Counted from the first letter of the stretch, positions 1 through 8,760 are shown. The stretch: DNA of 63,152 nucleotides from Caldifarciminota bacterium UBA5631 (GCA_002421425.1 DIJZ01000005.1:61011-124162), one strand, 5' to 3'. Numbers and translations are program-made. The notes: generated by a model from the sequence alone, not told the origin.

Positions 1-28
1 GTCGCGGGTTCGAGTCCCGTCACCCGCT
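1..28 (+). tRNA. tRNA-Gly, 3' part (5' part lies outside the window)
   Basis: The T arm is visible: stem GCGGG, loop TTCGAGT, closing stem CCCGT, followed by the 3' acceptor strand CACCCGC and discriminator T at base 28. The missing 5' acceptor strand should therefore read GCGGGTG. An acceptor of this kind with U73 is the bacterial tRNA-Gly pattern, so glycine is the likely identity, but the anticodon is not in the window. CCA is not encoded: the next bases are a run of T. The tRNA ends 21 bases before the recJ-like gene and may share its transcript. Confidence 0.75.
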
Positions 29-49
29 TTTTAATTTGGGAGGACAAAC

Positions 50-1618
50 TTGGATCTTGTTGAAGAAATTTCATTGTCTTACAATATTTCGCGGGATTTT
101 GCAAAGATACTGGTAGAAAAAGGTGTAAAAACGCTGGATCTCGCTCAGGCTACCTTCAACCCAACCATAGAAAACCTGCAGCCCCCTTCGACACTACCGG
201 ATTTGATCCCTTCCGTGGAAAGAATACTGAGAGCAGTTGGAAAGGGAGAGGACATTGTAATATTTGGACACGAAGATGCCGACGGGATTACATCGACGTC
301 AATAATGCTAACAACCCTTAAGTTTCTGGGTGCTAGTCCTTTCCATTATATCCCTTCTAAAAAGAATGAAGCTTATGGGCTTTCCAAATCGGCCGTCGAT
401 TATATTCTAAAGAATTATAACGCGAATTTGATTGTTACTGTTGATACCTGCACTTCATGTGTAGAGGGAGTTCAGTACTGCAAAGAAAAGGGAATAGACG
501 TAATAGTTAGTGACCATCATGAAGTAAAGGAATTCCTCCCAGACGCACCTGTGATAAATCCAAAAATTGGTGGTGATTCTTACCCTTATCTTGCAGGGTG
601 TGGAGTTGCTTTGAAAATTGCATGGGAGCTTCTGTCTTTAAGGGCAGGCTGGGATATTTTGAAAATTCGACAAGAAATGCCCGAGTTATTTATCTTTGCA
701 GCCATAGGAACTGTAGCAGACCGTGTGCCTCTTTTTTCTGAAAATAGGATAATATACGAGGAGGGAAAAAGAGCCCTTGAATGGTATAGACCGAATTTTG
801 TAAAAGCTTTTGAAAATCTCCGTAAGCTTAATGGGTATAATATCGAAAGGGCTTCCATTGAAGATCTGATTCCCATTGTCTCTGCAGGGAAGTCAACAAA
901 CGGTGAAAATTCAGGTGTTCGCCTTCTTATGAGCACTGACGTTGCAGAAGCTGAAGAGCTTATAAAGCCTATCTGGGATTCATTGAGTACCTGGCAAAAC
1001 AAAGCACAGTATTACCTCGAACAGGCAAAGAAAGCATTGAAAATGATTCGTGATTATATTGTTATATATCTCCCTGATGCGGAGCCTCAGTATCTTGGTT
1101 TTGTTGCGGGACAGCTGAAAGACAGTTTCAATGTGCCTTCAATTGTAATGGGCAAGCGTGAAGATGGCGTTGTAGTTGCAGAAGTCAGGGCTCCTTATGG
1201 TTTCAATTCTCTCGATATGCTTAATTACCTTTCAGATCTTTTTATTGACTACGGTGGGCACAAGCCAGCCAGTGGGTTTAGTATGTACGAAAGGGATATT
1301 CCGGAATTGTTAGAGCTTGTTGAATCTTACTTTAAGGAAAACCCCTTCGAGTGTATTCGTCTCAATCACGACGTTGAATACAATTATATTGAGCCTCATT
1401 TATTTGAGGAGCTTAACAGGCTTGGAAGTGTTGGAGTAGAAATAAGAGTACTTTTCAATAGCGTCAGACTTGGTGATTTGAGACAGGTAGTGAGAAAATA
1501 CAGTGTAGTTGATCCGGAAAATCTCTTAGACCTTTATTCTGACGATAAAAGAGTTAATGTACTTCTCGTCTCAACAGTTTCAGGATTTAAGGTGGAGAGA
1601 TTATCCCTCCAGAATTGA
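50..1618 (+). CDS. recJ: RecJ-like single-strand-specific exonuclease (DHH family)
   Basis: This 522-residue cytoplasmic protein belongs to the DHH phosphoesterases, Mn-dependent 5'-3' exonucleases acting on single-stranded DNA in recombination and repair. The metal-binding motifs are present: D76-x-D78-G, V131-D132-T, S154-D155-H156-H157, and a conserved Asp near 224 in the segment TVADRVPL. The DHHA1 domain carries GGHKPASGF at about 402-410. It is slightly shorter than E. coli RecJ (577 aa). The start is TTG at base 50, chosen because GGGAGG lies just upstream at 38-43. Its 3' end overlaps the convergent thiL by 18 bases. A different DHH phosphoesterase (for example a nanoRNase) is possible, but the length and motif order fit RecJ. 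Confidence 0.85.
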   Translation: MDLVEEISLSYNISRDFAKILVEKGVKTLDLAQATFNPTIENLQPPSTLPDLIPSVERILRAVGKGEDIVIFGHEDADGITSTSIMLTTLKFLGASPFHYIPSKKNEAYGLSKSAVDYILKNYNANLIVTVDTCTSCVEGVQYCKEKGIDVIVSDHHEVKEFLPDAPVINPKIGGDSYPYLAGCGVALKIAWELLSLRAGWDILKIRQEMPELFIFAAIGTVADRVPLFSENRIIYEEGKRALEWYRPNFVKAFENLRKLNGYNIERASIEDLIPIVSAGKSTNGENSGVRLLMSTDVAEAEELIKPIWDSLSTWQNKAQYYLEQAKKALKMIRDYIVIYLPDAEPQYLGFVAGQLKDSFNVPSIVMGKREDGVVVAEVRAPYGFNSLDMLNYLSDLFIDYGGHKPASGFSMYERDIPELLELVESYFKENPFECIRLNHDVEYNYIEPHLFEELNRLGSVGVEIRVLFNSVRLGDLRQVVRKYSVVDPENLLDLYSDDKRVNVLLVSTVSGFKVERLSLQN

Positions 1619-2560
1619 AGTCGTCAGGTGGTCGTATCCTAGATTTGTAATATCAATTATCTGATTCTTCAGTATTCCAAATACTTTACCGTGCCCGTTC
1701 TTCACGAAACCAATTTCCGAAACACCATTGGATTTGATTTCTTCTGGTGAACAGAAACATACCTCGTATTCCTCACCACTGGATACAATGTATATATAGA
1801 ACTCCAACTCGTTAGTTTTAAGAGCATTCAATTCGTCGCAGTACGGAAGGCTTTCGAGGTTTATAACTATATCAACATCAGATGCTTTTGCAACCCTCGT
1901 TAAGTCAATGCCAAGACCGTCGGAAATATCAATTGCACCATCAATTCTGTACAACCTTTTCAAGTGTTGTATTTCATTAATCCTTGGAACAGGCCGAGCA
2001 AATTTATTCCTAAGAGAGTCGAAAACATTTGGATCTCTTTCGGGTCTGCCAAGTTCCTGAAAAAAGAAGTTTACGCGCCCGAGGTCTCCAGTTATGTAAA
2101 TTCTATCGCCCTCTCTGAAACCATTTCTCTTCAATATGTAATCTTTCTCTACAGAGCCAATGACGGTTGTAGTAAGCCTCCACCGTTCCCCGTGAACAAT
2201 ATTTCCTCCCCCCACGGAGAAGTTGAATTGGTCCTGAAGAACTTTAATACCTTCATATATGCTTTCTATTTTTACTGGGTCTGATTCTGGTATTTCAAGG
2301 TCTATTAAAATGGTTACTGGGATTCCACCCATCGCTGCAATGTCTGAAAGGGCCCCTGCTACTGCCCGGTAGCCAATTTCTGCAAAGGTGAGGAGTTCTG
2401 TTGTAAAATGAACGTTCTCGAGCCCCGTATCTACGGTTACTAGTACGGCTTTTTCACCTTCTACATCGATAGCCAGGGCATCGTCTCCGTTAGGTACTAA
2501 AAGCTTTTTGTCGGTTTTCCAGAACTTTGAGAGGAGTTTTAGGAGGTCATCTTCTCGCAT
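1601..2560 (-). CDS. thiL: Thiamine-monophosphate kinase ThiL
   Basis: ThiL phosphorylates thiamine monophosphate to thiamine pyrophosphate with ATP, the last step of cofactor synthesis. The 319-residue length is typical. The PurM-like fold signature is clear: N-terminal NGDDALAID (24-32), DTGLENVHF (44-52), SDIAAMGG (72-79), and a glycine-rich VGGGNIVHG loop. The ATG overlaps the stop of the upstream HD-GYP gene by one base (TGATG), so the two are translationally coupled. That is an unusual pairing of vitamin metabolism with signalling. I see no TPP riboswitch-like element upstream, which fits a salvage/last-step gene in a shared operon. Confidence 0.92.
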   Translation of the reverse strand: MREDDLLKLLSKFWKTDKKLLVPNGDDALAIDVEGEKAVLVTVDTGLENVHFTTELLTFAEIGYRAVAGALSDIAAMGGIPVTILIDLEIPESDPVKIESIYEGIKVLQDQFNFSVGGGNIVHGERWRLTTTVIGSVEKDYILKRNGFREGDRIYITGDLGRVNFFFQELGRPERDPNVFDSLRNKFARPVPRINEIQHLKRLYRIDGAIDISDGLGIDLTRVAKASDVDIVINLESLPYCDELNALKTNELEFYIYIVSSGEEYEVCFCSPEEIKSNGVSEIGFVKNGHGKVFGILKNQIIDITNLGYDHLTTSILEG

Positions 2561-3714
2561 CAGGATTCTTTCTTTCCATAGAGTTTGAAAACAATTTCCT
2601 GTTTTTCCAGAAAAGCGTCTGCGACGTCCGGATCAAACTGTTCTCCACGAAAGTCTTTAATATATTTCATTGCATCGTCTAAAGTCCACGCGGTTTTATA
2701 AGGCCTATCGGAGACCAGTGCATCGAATACGTCTGCTACCTGAACAATTCGCGCTTCCAAAGGTATCTGGGTTCCTTTAAGCCCGTGTGGGTAGCCGTTA
2801 CCATCGTAGCGTTCGTGGTGGTAAAGCGCTATATTTTTGGCCATTTTAAAAAGTGGATACTTAGATTCCTTTATTATTTTTGCTCCATAAGTCGTATGTT
2901 TCTTCATTAATTTCCATTCCTGCGGGGTTAACCGGTCGGTTTTATTAAGAACATAATCAGGAATCGCTACCTTACCGATGTCATGCATTGGACTCGCATA
3001 AAGGATTAGTTCTGAGAACTCTCTGCTCATTTTAATAGTCCTTGCGATAATGTACGAGACTCTTGAGATTCTTTTAATATGGTCTCCTGTAACTTTATCT
3101 CTGAACTCGGCAGCAGTTGATAACATGTAAATGGAGTCCAGTTGGGCTTCTTTTAACTCTTCTATCAATTGTACGTTCTGCAATGCAGAAGCTGCTTGCG
3201 ACGCAAAGAACTTCATAATCTCAATGGTTTCTGGCTTGAAGGGCACTATGCTCACTCCATCTCTCGCATTAACGAGCTGCAGAACCCCTACAACATTTCC
3301 GGCTGAAGTAACCAGCGGCATTGTCAACGAAGATTCAACAGTGTAATCTACACCCGAAAGAGCTACTGTATCAAAAACAAATCCACTTTCATGTGCCGTT
3401 TTTCTGTCGGGAAAGTGAAGTACTTCTTTCGTTAAGGCTACATATCCTGATAGGCTGCTTCTCGAAATCGGAACTTCTTTAATATTGAGAATTTCGGATA
3501 TATCATCAGATAGATACTGCTGGCGGAGTACCCTATTTTTGAATACCTTGAAAACAAGACTTTGACCCTTAATGGTATAAATTGTGCCGCCATCACAGGC
3601 TGCAAGAGAGATGGCTTCATCTACGATGCGTTCCAAAAGTGAATGAATGTTTCTTTCAGAAGTTAGAGCAATTCCAATTCTATATAAAACCTCGTAAATA
3701 TTACTCTGTTCCAT
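2560..3714 (-). CDS. GAF domain HD-GYP protein (probable cyclic-di-GMP phosphodiesterase)
   Basis: The protein has 384 residues and no membrane segment. An N-terminal GAF sensor domain spans about 20-180. It is followed by a helical linker and an HD-GYP domain with MHDIGK (243-248), KKHTTYGAKII and the signature HHERYDGNGYPHGL (299-312). The HD dyad and the GYP triplet are intact, so hydrolysis of c-di-GMP is the likely activity; the GAF ligand cannot be read from the sequence. It shares a divergent promoter region of 59 bases with mnmG. Its -10 ends 6 bases before the ATG and there is no ribosome binding site, so the mRNA is probably leaderless. It is coupled to thiL downstream. Confidence 0.9.
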   Translation of the reverse strand: MEQSNIYEVLYRIGIALTSERNIHSLLERIVDEAISLAACDGGTIYTIKGQSLVFKVFKNRVLRQQYLSDDISEILNIKEVPISRSSLSGYVALTKEVLHFPDRKTAHESGFVFDTVALSGVDYTVESSLTMPLVTSAGNVVGVLQLVNARDGVSIVPFKPETIEIMKFFASQAASALQNVQLIEELKEAQLDSIYMLSTAAEFRDKVTGDHIKRISRVSYIIARTIKMSREFSELILYASPMHDIGKVAIPDYVLNKTDRLTPQEWKLMKKHTTYGAKIIKESKYPLFKMAKNIALYHHERYDGNGYPHGLKGTQIPLEARIVQVADVFDALVSDRPYKTAWTLDDAMKYIKDFRGEQFDPDVADAFLEKQEIVFKLYGKKES

Positions 3715-3720
3715 AAAGAA

Positions 3721-3749
3721 AATTTACAGGTTAACATTTGGTTTTTCAA
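3721..3749 (-). promoter_or_regulatory. Promoter of the HD-GYP/thiL operon, leaderless type
   Basis: On the reverse strand, TTGAAA (3749-3744) and TAAATT (3726-3721) are 17 bases apart. The -10 ends 6 bases before the ATG at 3714, so the start of transcription should fall on or next to the start codon. The element overlaps the mnmG promoter on the other strand. Confidence 0.55.
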
Positions 3750-3766
3750 TAGTCAAATTTTATTAT
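3738..3766 (+). promoter_or_regulatory. Promoter of mnmG-recX, leaderless type
   Basis: TTGGTT (3738-3743) and TATTAT (3761-3766) are separated by 17 bases. The -10 ends 7 bases before the mnmG ATG at 3774 and no Shine-Dalgarno is present. It lies across the divergent HD-GYP promoter, so only one polymerase could bind at a time. Confidence 0.55.
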
Positions 3767-3773
3767 TACCGCG

Positions 3774-5645
3774 ATGAATACTCGTGTAAATTTCTTCGAC
3801 GTAATTGTGGTTGGAGGGGGGCATGCAGGTATTGAGTCTGCCCTTGCACCTGCCAGAATGGGCGGAAAGGTACTGCTGATTACAATTAACATTGATCAAA
3901 TTGGACAAATGTCCTGTAACCCTTCAATAGGAGGATTAGCAAAAGCTCACCTTGTGAAAGAGATTGATGCTCTTGGAGGTGAGATAGGTATTGCTGCTGA
4001 TGAGACGGCTATCCAGATCAAGCTCCTCAATACCGCAAAAGGTCCAGCTGTTTGGTCTTTGAGGAGTCAGAATGATAGAAAGCAGTATCGCGAAAGGATG
4101 AGGAGGGTAATCGAAAACGAGAGGAACATTACTGTGGTGCAGGATGAGGTAACGGAGATTCTACTTGAAGGGCGGCGAGTCAAAGGAGTCAAAACCAGGT
4201 CGGGAATGGAATACTATGGAGGTTCTGTTGTGGTCACTACTGGTACGTTCTTAAATGGATTGATTCACATTGGTCCTGTGTCGTACCCTGCGGGAAGAGC
4301 AGGGGAGTTTCCTTCGACGAGTTTGTCAGAGAACCTGAGGTCAATAGGATTTGAACTTGGAAGGTTCAAGACAGGTACTTCTCCAAGGATAGATATTAGA
4401 AGTGTAGATCTTTCAAAGATGGAAATTCAGGAAGGAGATAAAATTGCAAGGGGATTTTCCTTCAGAAATCCCGTTTTGAATATTGAGCAGATGCCTTGCT
4501 ATGTAACAAGAACCACACCAGATACGCATCGAATCATTGCAGAGTCTCTTCCTTTTTCGCCTCTATACACTGGGAAGATTGTGGGGATTGGTCCTCGTTA
4601 TTGCCCTTCAATAGAGGTGAAAGTTGTCCAGTTTCCTGATAGGGAATCTCACAGGGTAATACTGGAACCTGATGGACGTGAAACCCATGAATACTACCTC
4701 AATGGTGTTTCTACATCAATTCCGGTCGACTACCAGCTCAAGATGCTTCGCACTATACCAGGTCTCGAGAATGTCAGTGTTTTAAGGTGGGGTTATGCAA
4801 TTGAATACGATTACGTATTGCCCCACCAACTCCAGCAAACCCTTGAGTCAAAGCGAGTTGAAAACTTGTTTTTCGCGGGGCAGATAAATGGAACCTCTGG
4901 ATATGAGGAGGCAGCTGCCCAGGGATTTGTTGCAGGAGTGAATGCGTTGTTGAAGCTCGACAGAAGGGAGTTTACTCTCTCAAGGTCAGAGGCATACATT
5001 GGAGTGCTGATTGATGATCTTGTTACGAAGGGAACCGATGAGCCTTATCGGCTTTTTACATCAAGAGCTGAGTTCAGGCTTGTCCTGAGGATGGATAATG
5101 CAAGAGATCGATTAATGGGATATGGTTACAAACTTGGTCTTATAAAACAAGGGGAGTATGAGAGGTTCCTGAAAGAAAGAGAGATTGTGGAAAGTATTAT
5201 TCAAAAGATTAAGTCATTCATCTTAAAACCTTCGATTCACAACAGTCTATTTCAGTCTCTATCCATGCCTTCCATCGAAAATGCTATCTCTTGTAGTGAA
5301 TATCTGAAGAGGCCTGAAGTGCACTACGATGATCTTGTAAAAATTGGAATAATCGAAGACTATCCATTTTACATTAAAGAAAGAGTTGAAGCAGAGGTAA
5401 AATACGAGGGGTACATAAAGAGGATGGAAAAGGAGATTGAGCGGTTTCGAGAATTAGAGAAATTTAAAATACCTCAAGATTTCGACTTTTCAGAAGTCCC
5501 TGGGCTCTCAAATGAAGCATTGGTGAAACTAAAGAAGATTCGACCACTAAATCTGGCACAGGCGTCGAGGATTTCTGGTGTAAATCCTGCTGATATTATG
5601 GTAATATTTTACTATTTTGAAAACCTCAGGAGGAAGAAAAAGTGA
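3774..5645 (+). CDS. mnmG: tRNA uridine-5-carboxymethylaminomethyl modification enzyme MnmG (GidA)
   Basis: MnmG, with MnmE, installs the carboxymethylaminomethyl group on U34 of certain tRNAs using FAD, NADH, a folate carrier and glycine. The 623-residue length is normal. The FAD-binding motif GGGHAG is at 14-19. The family signatures SCNPSIGGLAKAHLVKEIDA and RAEFRLVLRMDNARDRL are both present, as is the helical C-terminal domain. The ATG at 3774 sits just downstream of a -10 box without a ribosome binding site. The stop overlaps the recX start (GTGA), so the two genes are coupled. Confidence 0.96.
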   Translation: MNTRVNFFDVIVVGGGHAGIESALAPARMGGKVLLITINIDQIGQMSCNPSIGGLAKAHLVKEIDALGGEIGIAADETAIQIKLLNTAKGPAVWSLRSQNDRKQYRERMRRVIENERNITVVQDEVTEILLEGRRVKGVKTRSGMEYYGGSVVVTTGTFLNGLIHIGPVSYPAGRAGEFPSTSLSENLRSIGFELGRFKTGTSPRIDIRSVDLSKMEIQEGDKIARGFSFRNPVLNIEQMPCYVTRTTPDTHRIIAESLPFSPLYTGKIVGIGPRYCPSIEVKVVQFPDRESHRVILEPDGRETHEYYLNGVSTSIPVDYQLKMLRTIPGLENVSVLRWGYAIEYDYVLPHQLQQTLESKRVENLFFAGQINGTSGYEEAAAQGFVAGVNALLKLDRREFTLSRSEAYIGVLIDDLVTKGTDEPYRLFTSRAEFRLVLRMDNARDRLMGYGYKLGLIKQGEYERFLKEREIVESIIQKIKSFILKPSIHNSLFQSLSMPSIENAISCSEYLKRPEVHYDDLVKIGIIEDYPFYIKERVEAEVKYEGYIKRMEKEIERFRELEKFKIPQDFDFSEVPGLSNEALVKLKKIRPLNLAQASRISGVNPADIMVIFYYFENLRRKKK

Positions 5646-6109
5646 AGGACCCAATAAAGTACGTCCTTCTTCTATTAAAGTATCGCCTGAGAAGTGAATC
5701 AGAGATAAGAACAAGGATGCGAGTAAAAGGATTCAATGAAGAGGAGATTCAAAAGGCCCTTGAATTTCTCAGGAGTGAGGGGCTTCTGGATGAGAAATTA
5801 CTGGCAGAGGGGCTAAGAGATAAGTACCTGTACCGAGGCGTCTCACCGAGAAAAATTAAGCAAATTTTGAGGAAAACAGGTATTAGGAGCGAAATTGTGG
5901 AGAGTGCCATGCTGGGCCAAGAATTGCCCGAGGAAGAGGCTCTGAGGATTGTGGAAAAAATAACTCACGGTGAAAAAATCCTTGATAGAAAAGTTTTTCA
6001 GAGAGTTTTCAACAAGCTGCAGTATATGGGATACTCTGCATCAGAAATATTTGACTTACTGAAAAGAAACGGAATAAAACTAAAACTCCCTGATTTCAGG
6101 GAGGAATAA
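5642..6109 (+). CDS. recX: Regulatory protein RecX
   Basis: RecX binds RecA filaments and modulates their activity. This 155-residue protein shows the tandem three-helix repeats of the family, with YLLRYRxRSExExRxRM-like spacing near the N-terminus (LKYRLRSESEIRTRM), GLLDEKLLAEGLRDKYLYRG, and a second repeat near the C-terminus (YMGYSASEIFDLL). The start is GTG, overlapping the mnmG stop by four bases. recA is not in the window. The 3' end overlaps the convergent flippase gene by 30 bases, and that shared stretch also encodes a hairpin. Confidence 0.88.
   Translation: MKDPIKYVLLLLKYRLRSESEIRTRMRVKGFNEEEIQKALEFLRSEGLLDEKLLAEGLRDKYLYRGVSPRKIKQILRKTGIRSEIVESAMLGQELPEEEALRIVEKITHGEKILDRKVFQRVFNKLQYMGYSASEIFDLLKRNGIKLKLPDFREE
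6074..6103 (-). terminator. Rho-independent terminator of the flippase gene, inside the recX overlap
   Basis: The perfect inverted repeat CTCCCTGA/TCAGGGAG (6086-6093 and 6096-6103) is followed on the reverse strand by the T-rich GTTTTAGTTTTATT. The stem lies within the last codons of the reverse-strand gene and also within the end of recX. On the plus strand no T-run follows. Confidence 0.5.
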
Positions 6110-7033
6110 GATAGCGCCCAGGATGGCAGTAAAATGATGGGTGAAAAATCTCCATCCAATTATGAAAATTCCAAGGATCTCTGGAAGCATAAAGTCCTTA
6201 AAAACGAACAGACCGACACCTTCCGCTATGCCCGTTCCACCTGGAGTTGGTGTCCACAAGAGCCCTCCCTGGATGAGTGACTGGAAGGCAAAGGCTTTTG
6301 AAAACCATATTTGAGAATTAAATGCCCGGGATAAAAAGAAGGGTATCGAACATAGTGAAATATGACAAATGAAGGAAGCGATATAGGATAAAAGCAATAG
6401 TCTTTTATCCGAGTTTTTCACAAAAGCAATTGTAGTGTCTCTCAGAGAAAGGATTTCTGTCAGGATTTTCTCACTCTTTATTATTTTTTTTAGTAACTTT
6501 GGAGCAAAAAGGGCGAATCCGTAAAGGAGAAAAATGGCACCCACAATTGTCGTCGCGTATATTATCACTCCTTTAACGATTCCAGAGGGAGGTGGCCAAA
6601 TGTATTTTAAGGATATTACAACAGCGATAAGTACTGTTGTGTATGCAATAAATCCTCTCGATGCGAGAAGTGCCGTTGATTTGCCCACCCCTATTTTTCT
6701 TTTGTTGAGTAACATAATCTGTACAGGGAGACCAGCAACCTGGAATGGAGAAACGGCTGCAAGGAATATCCCAATGGTAATTATTTTTACGGAGGTGAAC
6801 AGGTTAAGTCGCTTCTCTCCTATGCTCAGAGCTGCGAGGGCGAATCTCAGACCGTCAAAGGTGATATAGCAAATCCAGGAAAGAAGCGCAAGAAGCAAGT
6901 ACAAAGCCTTTGCATGTTTCAGGGCTTCAAAGGTCTCTTTTGACGCAGTATTAATCATAATGATTAGCAGTACAATTACAATCAAAGAAACTGAAATGGT
7001 AATATTTCGTTTAGATAGCCCCGGGATTTTCAT
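6080..7033 (-). CDS. Lysylphosphatidylglycerol synthase TM region-like (UPF0104) membrane protein
   Basis: This 317-residue integral membrane protein has about seven to eight hydrophobic segments, beginning with one right after a short basic N-terminus. Near the C-terminus it has the family signature WTPTPGGTGIAEG, typical of the UPF0104/MprF-flippase superfamily, whose members move lipids or glycolipids across the inner membrane. There is no cytosolic aminoacyl-transferase domain, so it is the flippase part only. The substrate is unknown. The ATG at 7033 lies 6 bases after a perfect TATAAT without a ribosome binding site. It is convergent with recX. Confidence 0.82.
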   Translation of the reverse strand: MKIPGLSKRNITISVSLIVIVLLIIMINTASKETFEALKHAKALYLLLALLSWICYITFDGLRFALAALSIGEKRLNLFTSVKIITIGIFLAAVSPFQVAGLPVQIMLLNKRKIGVGKSTALLASRGFIAYTTVLIAVVISLKYIWPPPSGIVKGVIIYATTIVGAIFLLYGFALFAPKLLKKIIKSEKILTEILSLRDTTIAFVKNSDKRLLLLSYIASFICHISLCSIPFFLSRAFNSQIWFSKAFAFQSLIQGGLLWTPTPGGTGIAEGVGLFVFKDFMLPEILGIFIIGWRFFTHHFTAILGAILFLPEIREF

Positions 7034-7039
7034 TGTGAA

Positions 7040-7068
7040 ATTATAGCCTATACCTCTAGATTAAACAA
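7040..7068 (-). promoter_or_regulatory. Promoter of the UPF0104 membrane protein, leaderless type
   Basis: On the reverse strand, TTGTTT (7068-7063) and TATAAT (7045-7040) are 17 bases apart. Only 6 bases separate the -10 from the ATG at 7033, and there is no Shine-Dalgarno. Confidence 0.6.
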
Positions 7069-7128
7069 CGGAAGGTTATGGTAAAAGGTATTGGAACCTG
7101 GATGAGTAAGGGAGAAGTTTCCGAACGC

Positions 7129-7157
7129 TTGACTAATTTATGTGTCGGCATTATCTT
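7129..7157 (+). promoter_or_regulatory. Promoter of the VWA lipoprotein gene
   Basis: TTGACT (7129-7134) and TATCTT (7152-7157) are separated by 17 bases. Transcription should start near 7164 and leave a short leader containing GGAGG before the ATG at 7180. Confidence 0.55.
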
Positions 7158-7179
7158 TTTTCAAACGCGGAGGTGTGTT

Positions 7180-8202
7180 ATGAAGCGTATCATAGGTGCA
7201 TTAGTATTGGGAGCACTTGTATTTTCGAGCTGTCAAAAACAGCAAGATAATACACCAACACTCACTGAATTAAGGCTTCTTGGTGATCCTGTGCCTCAGG
7301 CAGATTTCCAGAGTACCGGTAGGTTCAGATTGAACCTCCTTGCCCTTGACGATGAAAACAATGTGATAGATCTTGGAGATGACCAGGTAACAATGATCCT
7401 TGATTCAGTAACGGCTGGAAAGCTTGCGTATACAATTACCGTTGTTGATGTTAGCTATGTAAGGCCGAGTGTCTCAGGGAAAATTAAAGTGGCACTGCTC
7501 TTGGATTCCAGTGGGAGTATGGACTGGAATGACCCGAATTATCTAAGAGTATCTGCCTCAAGGGACTTCATAAGATTACTTCTTAGTAATAACTCTTCTC
7601 ACAAGGCAGGAGTATTTGACTTCGCCAGTGATGCTTATGGATCTGACAACAACGGTGATGGAATTGATGATTATTATTTGAGAGTCCTGCAGGATTTTGT
7701 TTATGTAAGTGATACTGTCCACCTTTTCCAGGCTCTGGACAGCGTAACAGCCTGGGGAGGCACTCCTCTCTACCTTTCACTTTGGCATCTTCTGGATTAT
7801 GTCCATGCGCGGGTTGAATCCGGGTATGGCCATGCGATTCTCGTCCTAACGGACGGTGAAGACAATGAAAGTTATGACATAACAAGTGATAGCGTCATTG
7901 CAAAGGCACAGAATTACCAGATTCCAATATATGCAATAGGTCTTGGGGATACATCCTACATCGATTTTACAGAGATGCGAAGGGTAGCTTCGTCTACTGG
8001 AGGGGTATTTGCCAATGCTTTCGATGCTGATGGGTTGAATCTAATCTTCAATTCCATGGGATTTGGCTTATCTCAGGGTTATAGCAGAATAATTGCGAGA
8101 ATAAACCCAATTCCTCCCTCTGGATCAATAATATACGGAAGAACGAGAGTTATTTCTGGAGGAAACGCTTTAGTAAGAATTTGGCAATTTGAAGCACCAT
8201 AA
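7180..8202 (+). CDS. VWA domain lipoprotein
   Basis: The protein has 340 residues. It begins with a lipoprotein signal (MKRIIGALVL...FSSC), with the lipid-accepting Cys at 18, so it should be anchored in the cell envelope facing the periplasm or surface. A von Willebrand factor A domain starts near residue 100 with an intact MIDAS motif DSSGS (109-113), a central threonine region and a DGED segment. It probably binds a divalent cation and a protein ligand. A longer reading frame opens at 7078, but the ATG at 7180 is preferred because GGAGG precedes it and the signal peptide starts there. It is a single-gene unit with its own promoter and terminator. Confidence 0.85.
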   Translation: MKRIIGALVLGALVFSSCQKQQDNTPTLTELRLLGDPVPQADFQSTGRFRLNLLALDDENNVIDLGDDQVTMILDSVTAGKLAYTITVVDVSYVRPSVSGKIKVALLLDSSGSMDWNDPNYLRVSASRDFIRLLLSNNSSHKAGVFDFASDAYGSDNNGDGIDDYYLRVLQDFVYVSDTVHLFQALDSVTAWGGTPLYLSLWHLLDYVHARVESGYGHAILVLTDGEDNESYDITSDSVIAKAQNYQIPIYAIGLGDTSYIDFTEMRRVASSTGGVFANAFDADGLNLIFNSMGFGLSQGYSRIIARINPIPPSGSIIYGRTRVISGGNALVRIWQFEAP

Positions 8203-8218
8203 ATTAATTTATAGTTAT

Positions 8219-8263
8219 ACAACAAAAAAGGGAACCGCTTAAATTGGTTCCCTTTTTTGTTGT
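8219..8263. terminator. Bidirectional rho-independent terminator
   Basis: A perfect 18-base inverted repeat (8219-8236 and 8246-8263) surrounds a 9-base loop. The GGGAACC core is flanked by A6 on one side and T6 on the other, so it can end both the VWA gene (plus strand) and the bacterioferritin gene (minus strand). Confidence 0.88.
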
Positions 8264-8274
8264 AGCTGTCCTTT

Positions 8275-8736
8275 TTATTGTTTTGCTAAGTAGTTCTGTA
8301 AACCCATCTGTTTTATCTGGTCAAGTTGCTCTTCAATTTCATCTATATGCCCTTCTTCATCTTTCAAGATGTCTTCGAGTAAGGTTTTCGTTCCATTATC
8401 GCCGAGATCGGCACAGATTCTCACGGCGTCATTGTAAGCTTTTATCGCATCATATTCCGCCTGCCAGTCGTTTTTAAACATCTCTTCCACTGCAGAGCCA
8501 ATGACAATCTTCTTTAATTTTGTAACGGTAGGAGTCCCTTCCAGGAAGAGTATTCTTTTTATGAGCATCTCCATATGTTTCATCTCAACCTTTGCTCTGT
8601 CTTCTATCATCTTATTAAGCTTTTCGTATCCCCAGCTTTCACACATTTCAGCATGTACTATATATTGATTAATTGCTGTTATCTCATCAGCAAGTAGTTC
8701 ATTCAATACATCCATTATCTTTTGATTCCCTTTCAT
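8275..8736 (-). CDS. bfr: Bacterioferritin
   Basis: Bacterioferritin forms a 24-subunit cage that oxidises Fe(II) and stores it as mineral; haem sits at the dimer interface. All diiron ligands are found at the canonical numbers: E18, E51, H54, E94, E127 and H130. The haem ligand M52 is also present. The length of 153 residues is typical. The ATG at 8736 is preferred over an upstream in-frame ATG because AAAGGAGG lies just before it and it gives the standard MKGN start. It has a strong promoter of its own (8761-8789) and shares the terminator at 8219. No Fur box was recognised with confidence. Confidence 0.95.
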   Translation of the reverse strand: MKGNQKIMDVLNELLADEITAINQYIVHAEMCESWGYEKLNKMIEDRAKVEMKHMEMLIKRILFLEGTPTVTKLKKIVIGSAVEEMFKNDWQAEYDAIKAYNDAVRICADLGDNGTKTLLEDILKDEEGHIDEIEEQLDQIKQMGLQNYLAKQ

Positions 8737-8760
8737 ATAACCTCCTTTCCTATTGTATTT

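Noticed and set aside
7078..7179. N-terminal extension of the VWA protein starting at 7078
   Set aside because: It lacks a ribosome binding site, would cover the promoter at 7129-7157, and places 34 residues ahead of a perfect lipoprotein signal peptide.
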